Assembly: GCA_949840605.1 (NCBI GenBank)
Contig: CATKXN010000167.1
Span: 1-5,153 of the forward strand
DNA from: an uncultured Alistipes sp.
Lineage (GTDB): Bacteria > Bacteroidota > Bacteroidia > Bacteroidales > Rikenellaceae
Direction: 5' to 3'
Length of the DNA: 5,153 nucleotides
Shown: positions 1 to 5,153 of the stretch, one piece after another
Numbering within the stretch: the first letter of the stretch is position 1
How the letters are laid out: the number at the start of each line of letters is the position of its first letter
Notes under the pieces: model-generated
Database searches by the model: none
What the model was told of the DNA's origin: nothing
Seen by the model: only the letters and a program-made list of their open reading frames with translations
Made by a program: the position numbers and the translations under genes

Positions 1-1
1 A

Positions 2-145
2 GGGCGGTGGACGGCTGCGGCCGCCGTCGTGACCGCCGCGCTGGTCTGGACCGCCGCCGCATACGCTTCGCGGGCGGTGTCGGGAGCAACCCGGCAAGGT
101 CTCCGACATTTCCTGCCGATCCGGCGCATTTTCCGATACGATTAA
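2..145 (+). CDS. C-terminal end of a membrane protein (5'-truncated by the window edge)
   Basis: Reading from base 2, 47 codons stay open to a TAA at 143-145. The peptide begins with a hydrophobic, Ala/Val/Leu-rich stretch (about residues 3-20) that could be a final transmembrane helix. It is followed by a short basic tail with several Arg residues ending in Arg-Tyr-Asp. About 35 of the 47 third positions are G or C, the pattern of the high-GC coding genes further on, and this favours this frame over the arginine-rich frame starting at base 1. A helix followed by a positively charged tail suits an inner-membrane protein with a cytoplasmic C-terminus. Too little is present to name a family, and no start is visible. 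The stop lies 84 bases before the cysQ start, with a probable promoter between them, so the two need not be co-transcribed. The reading frame is moderately supported; the function is unknown. Confidence 0.5.
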   Translation, partial: GRWTAAAAVVTAALVWTAAAYASRAVSGATRQGLRHFLPIRRIFRYD

Positions 146-156
146 GGAACCGAATA

Positions 157-188
157 TTTCACCATATCATAAATTCTTGCTACCTTTA
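157..188 (+). promoter_or_regulatory. Probable Bacteroidetes-type promoter of cysQ
   Basis: A TTTC (157-160) is followed after 20 bases by TACCTTTA (181-188). This matches the Bacteroidetes housekeeping sigma consensus TTTG-N19-21-TAnnTTTG with one mismatch in each box. Transcription would begin around 192-195. That would place an in-frame ATG at 191 at or ahead of the transcript start and favours the ATG at 230 as the real cysQ start. Confidence 0.5.
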
Positions 189-229
189 CCATGGCAATAA
201 AAGTATCCGACCCCAAAACAAGAGTTACG

Positions 230-1075
230 ATGATTAACGACAAGGTGAGAATGTATCTGCTGCCTCCTCTGTTCAATGCAGCGGTCCGAGCCGGAGCTTC
301 GATCATGAACGTGTACAAGAATCTCGACGACTACGATATAAGCCTCAAGGAAGATAAAACCCCCATCACGGTGGCCGACCGCATGGCCCACCGGACCATC
401 CGCGAATACCTCGGCTCCACACGCATCCCGATCCTTTCGGAGGAGGGCCGGGAGATGCGCTACGAGGAGCGCCGCAACTGGGAGCTTTACTGGCTGGTCG
501 ATCCGCTGGACGGCACGGTCGAATTCATCAAGGGCAACAACGAATTCACGGTGAACATCGCCCTGATGGAGAACAACGTCTGCATGGGGGCGGTGATCTA
601 TGTCCCCTATTTCGAAAAGATGTACGTCGCGGGGCGCGGCGGCGGAGCTTACCTCAAGGAGCGTATTGCGCCCGATGCGGCGGCGGCTTTCACCTACGAC
701 CAGATCGTGCAGGACTGGACGCCCCTGCCGCTCGCATCGGGGATGAATCGCGAACATCCGGTCGTGGCCGTGTCGCGTTCGCACCAGACCCCCGAGACCC
801 ACGAGCATATCGCCCGCCTGCGCGAAACGCACCCCGATCTGGAGGTCGTGGAGCAGGGGAGCTCCTACAAATTCTGCCTGCTGGCCGAGGGCCGGGTCGA
901 TTACTACGTCCGCACGACGCACACCTACGAATGGGACACCGCGGCCGGGGAGCTGATCCTCGCCGAAGCGGGCGGAAGCACGCGCTCGCTGCCCGGCGAC
1001 GGGGAGCTGCTCTACAACGAGCCGGACCTCCGCAACCCGTGGTTCGTCTGCCGTTCGAAATTCTGCAAGCTGTAA
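230..1075 (+). CDS. cysQ: 3'(2'),5'-bisphosphate nucleotidase CysQ
   Basis: This is a Mg2+-dependent phosphatase of the inositol monophosphatase superfamily. CysQ removes the 3'-phosphate of 3'-phosphoadenosine 5'-phosphate (PAP), giving AMP, and so clears the by-product of sulfate activation and of phosphopantetheine or sulfo transfer. It acts in the cytoplasm. With the start at 230 the protein has 281 residues, slightly longer than E. coli CysQ. The metal-binding signature DPLDGT lies at residues 91-96 and runs on into the EFIKGNNEF segment characteristic of CysQ. An acidic ILSEEG site lies near 68-73, a GSSYKFCLLAEG segment near 210-221, and the second family signature WDTAAGE at 235-241, followed by an Ala/Gly-rich segment and a C-terminal NPWF. 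All catalytic landmarks are present, so the gene looks intact. An in-frame ATG at 191 would add 13 residues, but it abuts the predicted -7 promoter box and would lie at or before the transcript start. No other sulfate-assimilation gene is in the window. The assignment to CysQ rather than a generic inositol monophosphatase rests on the EFIK and GSSYKFC segments. Confidence 0.95.
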   Translation: MINDKVRMYLLPPLFNAAVRAGASIMNVYKNLDDYDISLKEDKTPITVADRMAHRTIREYLGSTRIPILSEEGREMRYEERRNWELYWLVDPLDGTVEFIKGNNEFTVNIALMENNVCMGAVIYVPYFEKMYVAGRGGGAYLKERIAPDAAAAFTYDQIVQDWTPLPLASGMNREHPVVAVSRSHQTPETHEHIARLRETHPDLEVVEQGSSYKFCLLAEGRVDYYVRTTHTYEWDTAAGELILAEAGGSTRSLPGDGELLYNEPDLRNPWFVCRSKFCKL

Positions 1076-1076
1076 T

Positions 1077-1095
1077 TCCGTCGAAGAACGTCGGA
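1077..1095 (+). terminator. Weak hairpin just after cysQ, possible terminator
   Basis: Two bases after the cysQ stop codon, TCCGTCG and CGTCGGA can pair around an AAGAA loop, with a central T-T mismatch. No T-run follows, so this is at best a weak terminator. It is listed because a perfect promoter for the next gene lies less than 100 bases further on, which suggests that cysQ ends its own transcription unit here. Confidence 0.25.
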
Positions 1096-1169
1096 GGCGA
1101 ATTCCGAATTCGAATTGGGACCGTGCGTCCGCTGCGTCGGGTTCGAACGCTGCTTTTCGAAGGATCATG

Positions 1170-1200
1170 TTGCAAATTGGCTGTAAAATGCTTACTTTTG
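1170..1200 (+). promoter_or_regulatory. Bacteroidetes-type promoter of the LRR lipoprotein gene
   Basis: TTG at 1170-1172, a 20-base spacer, then TACTTTTG at 1193-1200 match TTG-N19-21-TAnnTTTG exactly. Transcription should start near 1204-1207, leaving a very short leader of about 15 bases before the ATG at 1221. This promoter lies downstream of other in-frame ATGs (1167 and 1188), which argues that 1221 is the true start. Confidence 0.75.
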
Positions 1201-1220
1201 GAACATTAATACTTGGCCTC

Positions 1221-2417
1221 ATGAAAAACTTCTTCCTGATTCTGTGTTTCGGATTGTTCGTATGCGGTTGTTCCAAAGAAGAGGAGCCTCCCTTTATCGT
1301 CTCCGACGACGATCCCGTGTTGTTCGACGATCCCGGGTTCGAAGATTTTTGTCTATACAAATTTGACCGCGATCACGATGGAAAACTTTTCGCACGGGAT
1401 GTCAAAGAGGTGTGGACTTTGGGGGTACCGGGGAGTTTGAAAATCAGTTCGTTGAAGGGAATCGAATATTTCGTCAATTTGAGAGAGCTTAGTTGTGCAA
1501 ATAATGCACTCGAATCGCTCGATGTGAGCCATAACACGAAGCTTACGAGCCTTATATGCAGCAACAATCCGTTCTTAAAAAAGCTGAATGTGTCGGGGAA
1601 CCCGGAACTCGAATCTTTGTCGTGTGACGATTGTGGTTCGTTGACGCAACTCGACTTGAGCCGGACTCACAATTTGGAATTTCTTTATTTTGATCATACT
1701 CCGATTTCCCGGCTGGATGTGCGGCAGTGTTCCGAGTATTTCAAATGCTCGTTTTTGGATAGATTGGAGAGTTCCGACCTGAAGGTTTATATGATGTGGT
1801 ATCAGGTAAGTCCGCATAGAAGTAAATATCTGTCGAGCAATTCTTTTCAGTATTTGACGGGGCCGTCGTTCGTGATCGACGGCGACCGGAACCTGAATTT
1901 TGCCGAACCGCATATCGAAGAAAAGGTTCTCGCTGCCGGTTTTCATGCATCGGGTTTTCATTCTATCGATGTAAATGCGGATGGCAGGGTATCCCGCCGG
2001 GAAGCCTGCCGGGTTTTGAAAATAAAGCTCGATGGGGAGCAGCTTGTTACATTGAAAGACATTGCCCATCTTCGGAATCTGGATGACCTGGAGATTGCGG
2101 CGTCGGACAAGGACAAGGTCCGGCTGAAATCGATGGACGATGTGGCGGAACATAACTGGTTGGTTGCTCTTTCGATGAAAAATTTGCCTTTGAAGGCGAT
2201 CGATTTGGGTAAATTTCCGAATCTGGTTCGGTTGAGCCTGGATAATGTCGACATCGTTTCACTCGACGTGAGTGTGTGCCCGTGGTGGTTAAGAGGACTG
2301 ACGATTGAAAATTGCCCTGCGCTGAAAGAGGTCTGGTTCCGGGATGAGGAGCAGCTTAGACATATGTGGTATCAGTACCTTGATCCCCCGTTCGAAATCA
2401 GGTTCAAAAATAATTGA
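1221..2417 (+). CDS. Surface lipoprotein with duplicated EF-hand / leucine-rich-repeat modules
   Basis: The 398-residue product starts with a hydrophobic signal peptide ending in a lipobox (Val-Cys-Gly-Cys, lipidated Cys17). Cys17 is followed by Ser-Lys-Glu-Glu-Glu, like the acidic lipoprotein export signal that sends Bacteroidetes lipoproteins to the cell surface. Two modules follow. Module 1 has a lead segment FDDP (35-38), an EF-hand-like calcium loop with Asp49, Asp51, Asp53, Gly54 and Asp60, and four LRRs of 21-22 residues starting at Leu87, 108, 130 and 152. The first three of these carry a Cys at the same repeat position (92, 113, 135). Module 2 has FAEP (227-230), a canonical calcium loop (Asp250, Asn252, Asp254, Gly255, Glu261) and LRRs starting at Leu314, 335 and 357. 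Each module closes with Met-Trp-Tyr-Gln (192-195 and 382-385). Calcium binding, surface exposure and ligand or adhesion roles are inferred from the architecture; no ligand can be named. The start at 1221 is fixed by the signal peptide and the promoter at 1170-1200. GC content is visibly lower than in the neighbours (for example 22 of 60 bases in 1441-1500), suggesting transfer or different selection. Confidence 0.9.
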   Translation: MKNFFLILCFGLFVCGCSKEEEPPFIVSDDDPVLFDDPGFEDFCLYKFDRDHDGKLFARDVKEVWTLGVPGSLKISSLKGIEYFVNLRELSCANNALESLDVSHNTKLTSLICSNNPFLKKLNVSGNPELESLSCDDCGSLTQLDLSRTHNLEFLYFDHTPISRLDVRQCSEYFKCSFLDRLESSDLKVYMMWYQVSPHRSKYLSSNSFQYLTGPSFVIDGDRNLNFAEPHIEEKVLAAGFHASGFHSIDVNADGRVSRREACRVLKIKLDGEQLVTLKDIAHLRNLDDLEIAASDKDKVRLKSMDDVAEHNWLVALSMKNLPLKAIDLGKFPNLVRLSLDNVDIVSLDVSVCPWWLRGLTIENCPALKEVWFRDEEQLRHMWYQYLDPPFEIRFKNN

Positions 2418-2420
2418 CGG

Positions 2421-2447
2421 ATGGAGCGGTCGGAAAGGCCGCTCCGT
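2421..2447. terminator. Shared hairpin terminator between convergent genes
   Basis: GGAGCGGTC (2423-2431) pairs with GGCCGCTCC (2437-2445) around a GGAAA loop, with one T-G pair inside the stem. Two further outer pairs, T-G and A-T, bring the stem to 11 pairs. The hairpin begins three bases after the lipoprotein stop and ends directly against the stop codon of the minus-strand gene. On the + strand it is followed by GTTTATTG; on the - strand a run of five T lies about 15 bases beyond the stem. Its position between two convergent genes suggests it serves both directions, although neither T-tract is ideal. Confidence 0.75.
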
Positions 2448-2747
2448 TTATTGATGCTCGATGTCGCAGGCCCCGCAGTTGCCCGAGCAGCCTGCGGGCC
2501 GGCCGTCGGAGCATGCTGCGCCGCCGTCCGCCTCGCGGGTTTCGTGCACGGCGCATTTGATGCCCAGCCGCTGCATGTTCTTGTTGGTCGATATTTCGGA
2601 GTCGATGTGGTGGCCCTTGATCATCAGGGTCAGCGACATGCCGACGACGAACAGCCCGACGGCCGCGACGGCGCAAAGTATGACGATCAACCAGGTTGGC
2701 CTGGGAGGCTGTTTTTTACGGTTCGAAATTTGGGGTTTCCGGGACAA
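2448..2747 (-). CDS. Small single-span membrane protein with a cysteine-rich C-terminal tail
   Basis: From the TTG at 2745-2747 the product has 99 residues. It has a basic N-terminus (Arg10, Lys11, Lys12), one transmembrane helix (about 20-43) and then a polar tail. The tail contains an ISTNKNMQRLGIKC segment (52-65) and a Cys-rich end with Cys79, Cys87, Cys91 and Cys94, the last three spaced as CSGNCGAC. The general plan (one helix, a Ser-x-Asn then Gly-x-x-Cys segment, extra cysteines) resembles small proteins that Bacteroidetes genomes label 'membrane or secreted protein'; this is recalled, not searched. The cysteines could bind iron, zinc or an Fe-S cluster, or form disulfides, but no function is established. 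The start is uncertain: the TTG overlaps the predicted -7 box. Between the expected transcript start (near 2741) and the helix there is no in-frame ATG, GTG or TTG; an ATT at 2727-2729 would give 93 residues. The gene diverges from trkA and converges on the lipoprotein gene. That it is a real gene is likely; its start and role are unsure. Confidence 0.7.
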   Translation of the reverse strand: MSRKPQISNRKKQPPRPTWLIVILCAVAAVGLFVVGMSLTLMIKGHHIDSEISTNKNMQRLGIKCAVHETREADGGAACSDGRPAGCSGNCGACDIEHQ

Positions 2748-2760
2748 ATGTATACATTTG
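2729..2760 (+). promoter_or_regulatory. Promoter of trkA (and probably the GH3 gene)
   Basis: TTTG at 2729-2732, exactly 20 bases, then TACATTTG at 2753-2760 fit the Bacteroidetes consensus perfectly. Transcription should begin about 2764-2767, giving a leader of about 70 bases before the trkA ATG at 2836. The leader can form a short GCCCG/CGGGC hairpin (2783-2787 with 2800-2804), which is too weak to call a regulator. Confidence 0.8.
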
Positions 2761-2761
2761 T
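2744..2761. repeat. 18-base perfect palindrome formed by the two -7 boxes
   Basis: ACAAATGTATACATTTGT reads the same on both strands. Its two halves contain the -7 boxes of the divergent promoters. It could simply be the result of two consensus boxes abutting, or it could also be an operator for a dimeric regulator that would control both genes together. Confidence 0.85.
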
Positions 2762-2776
2762 AAGATAAATTGCAAA
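2745..2776 (-). promoter_or_regulatory. Divergent promoter of the small Cys-rich membrane protein gene
   Basis: On the - strand, TTTG (complement of 2773-2776), exactly 20 bases, then TACATTTG (complement of 2745-2752) match the consensus perfectly. Transcription should begin near 2741-2738 and run leftwards. The -7 box abuts the -7 box of the trkA promoter with no base between them. Confidence 0.7.
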
Positions 2777-2835
2777 AATGTTGCCCGAACGTTCGCAGCC
2801 GGGCGTGCGGGACGCAAACCGATAATGTTGTACTT

Positions 2836-4173
2836 ATGAAAATCGTGATAGCGGGCGCGGGCGAGATGGGCAGCCATCTGGCGCGGATGCTCAGTGGCAA
2901 CGGCCACGACATCACCGTCATCGACGGCGACCAGAAACTGCTTTCGGAAGTAAGCAGCCTGGCCGACGTGATCACCGTCGAGGGCGATTCGACGATATTC
3001 GCCGTGCTGCGCAAGGCTTCGGTGCGCAAATGCGACCTGTTCATCGCCGTCAACCACGAGGAGAACGCCAACGTCGTGGCGGCGATGCTGGCCAAGAAAC
3101 TCGGGGCCAAGAAATCCATCGCCCGCATCGACAACAACGAATACCTCGAACCCAACAACAAGGAGATGTTCATCGACATGGGCATCGACTACCTGTTCTA
3201 TCCCGAGAAGGTCGCGGCCCGCGAGGTCATCAACCTGCTGGGACACACCTCGACCACGGAGTACGTCGATTTCTCGAGCGGGAAGCTCTCGCTGGTGGTC
3301 TTCCGTCTCGAACCGGCCTCGCCGCTGGTGGGCCGGGTGCTCACGGGCTTCGCCGACGAAACGCCCCTGAGCTACCGCACGGTGGCCATCACGCGCGGCG
3401 GGCAGACGATCATCCCCCGCGAGGGCGAGCAGTTCATGGAGGGCGACATGGTCTACGTCATCGCGCGGCAGGACGCCGTCCGGGAGGTGATGGAGTTTTC
3501 GGGGCAGTCGAACATCGAGATCAAGAACATGATGATCCTCGGCGGTTCGCGCATCGGCATCCGCATCGCCACGGAGCTGCAGGACGAGGTGAACATCAAG
3601 TTGGTGGACTACAACGCCGACAAGGCTTACCGGCTGGCCGAGATGCTCGACAAGACGCTTATAATCAACGAGGACGGCCGCAACACGGACGCCATGATGG
3701 AGGAGGGCCTGTCGAACATGGACGCTTTCGTGGCGGTCACTGGCCGCAGCGAGACCAACATCCTGGCGGCGATGCTCGCCAAGCGCATGGGGGTCAAGAA
3801 GGTGATCGCGGAGGTCGAGAACATGAACTACATCAACCTCGCCGAGTCGATCGGCATCGACACGATCGTCAACAAGAAGCTGGTGACGGCGTCGAACATC
3901 TTCCGTTTCACGATGTCGACCGACGTGCAGGCCATCAAGTGCCTGACGGGCAGCGACGCCGAGGTGCTGGAATTCATCGTGAAACCCAACTCTCCGGCCA
4001 CGAAGTCCCGGATCAAGGACCTCGGTCTGCCCGAGGATACGATCATCGGCGGCATCGTCCGCGGCGACAAGGTGTTCATCGCGGTGGACAACATGGAGAT
4101 AAATCCCTACGACCGGGTGGTGGTCTTCGCCATGCCGGGTGCGGTGGGGAAGGTGGGATATTACTTTAATTAA
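2836..4173 (+). CDS. trkA: Trk system potassium uptake protein TrkA (NAD-binding regulatory subunit)
   Basis: TrkA is the cytoplasmic gating subunit that binds NAD(H) or nucleotides and controls a TrkH-type potassium channel-transporter in the inner membrane. The 445-residue product has the full two-lobed plan: RCK N-domain (about 1-118), RCK C-domain (about 141-212), second RCK N-domain (about 231-345) and second RCK C-domain (about 363-438). The first Rossmann motif is GAGEMG at 7-12, with the acidic ribose-binding Asp30 at the end of the second strand. The second is the variant GGSRIG at 236-241, with an Asp at 258. Length is close to E. coli TrkA (458). The start at 2836 is chosen because the first beta-strand begins right after Met1; the frame stays open upstream to a TTG at 2770, but that sits at the predicted transcript start. 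The membrane partner TrkH does not follow; a GH3-family gene comes 15 bases downstream. Codon use is strongly GC-rich. Confidence 0.96.
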   Translation: MKIVIAGAGEMGSHLARMLSGNGHDITVIDGDQKLLSEVSSLADVITVEGDSTIFAVLRKASVRKCDLFIAVNHEENANVVAAMLAKKLGAKKSIARIDNNEYLEPNNKEMFIDMGIDYLFYPEKVAAREVINLLGHTSTTEYVDFSSGKLSLVVFRLEPASPLVGRVLTGFADETPLSYRTVAITRGGQTIIPREGEQFMEGDMVYVIARQDAVREVMEFSGQSNIEIKNMMILGGSRIGIRIATELQDEVNIKLVDYNADKAYRLAEMLDKTLIINEDGRNTDAMMEEGLSNMDAFVAVTGRSETNILAAMLAKRMGVKKVIAEVENMNYINLAESIGIDTIVNKKLVTASNIFRFTMSTDVQAIKCLTGSDAEVLEFIVKPNSPATKSRIKDLGLPEDTIIGGIVRGDKVFIAVDNMEINPYDRVVVFAMPGAVGKVGYYFN

Positions 4174-4188
4174 GAATTGCAACGCACG

Positions 4189-5153
4189 ATGTCTTTCCGC
4201 AGTGTAATTCTCAGGGCGTGGTTCTCGCAGCGCGAACGGTCGATCGACCGTTTCCGCCGCCGTCCTGTCGAAACGCAGGAACGGATGTTCCGCCGGCTGC
4301 TGCGCCGGGGGCGGCTGACGGAGTTCGGCGACCGCTACGACCTGCGGCATATCCGTTCGGTGGAACGGTTTCAGTCGCAGGTCGAGACGTTCGACTACGA
4401 GACCTTCAAACCCTATGTCGAACGGATGATGGAGGGGGTGCGGAGCGTTACCTACCCGGGCCGGGTGTCGCTGTTCGCCCGCTCGTCGGGCACCACCTCG
4501 GACCGGAGCAAATACATTCCCGTGACGATGGAGTCGCTGTGGTGGAACCATACGCTGGGCATGCGCGACGTGGCGACGGTCTTTTCGGCCAACAATCCCG
4601 GGTCGCGGGTATTCGAAGGCAAGACCCTGACGCTGGGCGGTTCGTGCAGCCGCGAGGGGCGCAACCTGGTGGGGGACCTCTCGGCGCTGCTGATTCACGA
4701 GACGACGTTCTGGAGCGGTTGGTTCCGGGCCCCGCGGACCGAGACGGCGATCATCCCGGATTTCGACGAGAAGGTCGCAGCGATCTGCCGCGAGTGCGTC
4801 GGCGAGCGGATCACGGCCTTTGCGGGCGTGCCGTCGTGGAACCTGGCGATGATGCGCCGCGTGCTGGAATACACCGGCAGGCGGAACCTGCTGGAGGTGT
4901 GGCCCGACCTGGAGATGTTCGCCCACGGGGGCGTGGAGTTCGCGCCCTACCGCGCGACGTTCGAGGAGCTGATCCCTTCGGAGCGGAAGAACTACATGGA
5001 GACATACAACGCCTCGGAGGGGTTGTACGCCATGGCCGACGATCCCGCGCGCAGCGACATGCTGCTGATGCTCGACTACGGCACCTTCTTCGAGTTCCGC
5101 AGCGGAACGGAGATCGTGCCGTTGGAGGGCGTGGAGTGCGGGAAGGTCTACGC
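4189..5153 (+). CDS. GH3-family acyl-acid amido synthetase-like protein (3'-truncated by the window edge)
   Basis: GH3 enzymes belong to the ANL adenylating superfamily. Characterised plant members activate a carboxylic acid such as indole-acetate or jasmonate with ATP and join it to an amino acid. The role of the bacterial homologues is not established. The first 321 residues are present and lack a stop, of an expected 500 or so. Three ATP/AMP-binding motifs are visible: SSGTTSDRSKYIP at 99-111 (phosphate-binding loop), ETYNASEG at 271-278, and MLLMLDYGTFFEF at 291-303. An AHGG stretch at 245-248 lies ahead of the second motif. The N-terminus is helical and Arg-rich with no signal peptide, so the protein is probably cytoplasmic. 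The ATG at 4189 lies 15 bases after the trkA stop with no promoter-like sequence between, so the two are likely co-transcribed. The substrate cannot be read from the sequence. The family assignment is firm; the missing C-terminal domain would carry part of the acceptor site. Confidence 0.93.
   Translation, partial: MSFRSVILRAWFSQRERSIDRFRRRPVETQERMFRRLLRRGRLTEFGDRYDLRHIRSVERFQSQVETFDYETFKPYVERMMEGVRSVTYPGRVSLFARSSGTTSDRSKYIPVTMESLWWNHTLGMRDVATVFSANNPGSRVFEGKTLTLGGSCSREGRNLVGDLSALLIHETTFWSGWFRAPRTETAIIPDFDEKVAAICRECVGERITAFAGVPSWNLAMMRRVLEYTGRRNLLEVWPDLEMFAHGGVEFAPYRATFEELIPSERKNYMETYNASEGLYAMADDPARSDMLLMLDYGTFFEFRSGTEIVPLEGVECGKVY

Noticed and set aside
7..237. A 76-codon + strand frame at the left edge
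   Set aside because: It is Arg-rich and overlaps the cysQ start; the neighbouring frame from base 2 has a membrane helix and GC-rich third positions and is the better candidate.
167..1360. A 397-codon minus-strand frame over cysQ
   Set aside because: It is antisense to cysQ with all its catalytic motifs, and its product has no signal, membrane segment or domain.
2386..2450. Possible insertion-sequence end near the low-GC gene boundary
   Set aside because: The inverted sequence here is an ordinary terminator hairpin; no matching terminal repeat, target duplication or transposase is present on either side of the lipoprotein gene.
2783..2804. Possible riboswitch or attenuator in the trkA leader
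   Set aside because: Only a five-pair stem (GCCCG/CGGGC) is visible in a leader of about 70 bases; this is not enough to support a structured regulator.
2823..2830. TAATGTTG just ahead of the trkA start as a second promoter
   Set aside because: It has one mismatch in the -7 box and no TTTG or TTG about 20 bases upstream, whereas a perfect promoter exists at 2729-2760.
3030..4169. A second + strand open frame (379 codons) inside trkA
   Set aside because: It lies entirely inside trkA in another frame and is rich in Arg, Gly and His with no recognisable motif; trkA itself has both Rossmann motifs intact.
2716..4926. A very long open frame (736 codons) on the minus strand across trkA and GH3
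   Set aside because: It is antisense to two well-recognised genes, is dominated by His, Arg, Asp and Val as expected for the complement of GC-rich codons, and shows no domain. It is a compositional shadow.

Overview
The window looks like chromosomal DNA from a high-GC member of the Bacteroidales, most likely Alistipes or another Rikenellaceae. This rests on three promoters of the Bacteroidetes type (TTTG/TTG, about 20 bases, TAnnTTTG), the absence of strong Shine-Dalgarno sequences, a lipoprotein with an acidic tail right after its lipobox cysteine, and protein families typical of gut Bacteroidetes. The genus is an inference; no marker gene is present.

Layout from left to right. The first 145 bases hold the C-terminal end of a membrane protein on the + strand. 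After a probable promoter comes cysQ (230-1075, +), the 3'-phosphoadenosine 5'-phosphate phosphatase of the inositol monophosphatase superfamily. A 145-base gap with a perfect promoter leads to a surface lipoprotein (1221-2417, +) made of two copies of an EF-hand plus leucine-rich-repeat module; its base composition is clearly poorer in GC than its neighbours. A shared hairpin terminator (2421-2447) separates it from a small convergent gene on the - strand (2448 to about 2747), which encodes a single-span membrane protein with a cysteine-rich tail.

That small gene and trkA (2836-4173, +) diverge from one compact control region. Each strand carries a perfect TTTG-N20-TACATTTG promoter, and the two -7 boxes abut back to back inside an 18-base perfect palindrome (2744-2761), so RNA polymerase probably cannot occupy both at once. 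trkA encodes the NAD-binding, two-lobed regulatory subunit of a Trk potassium uptake system. It is followed after 15 bases by a GH3-family acyl-acid amido synthetase-like gene (4189 to beyond the window end), probably in the same transcript.

The genes do not form one obvious pathway. No mobile element, CRISPR array, tRNA or rRNA is visible. The most notable items are the mirror-image divergent promoter, the small Cys-rich gene that lacks an ordinary start codon downstream of its promoter, and the low-GC duplicated LRR lipoprotein.
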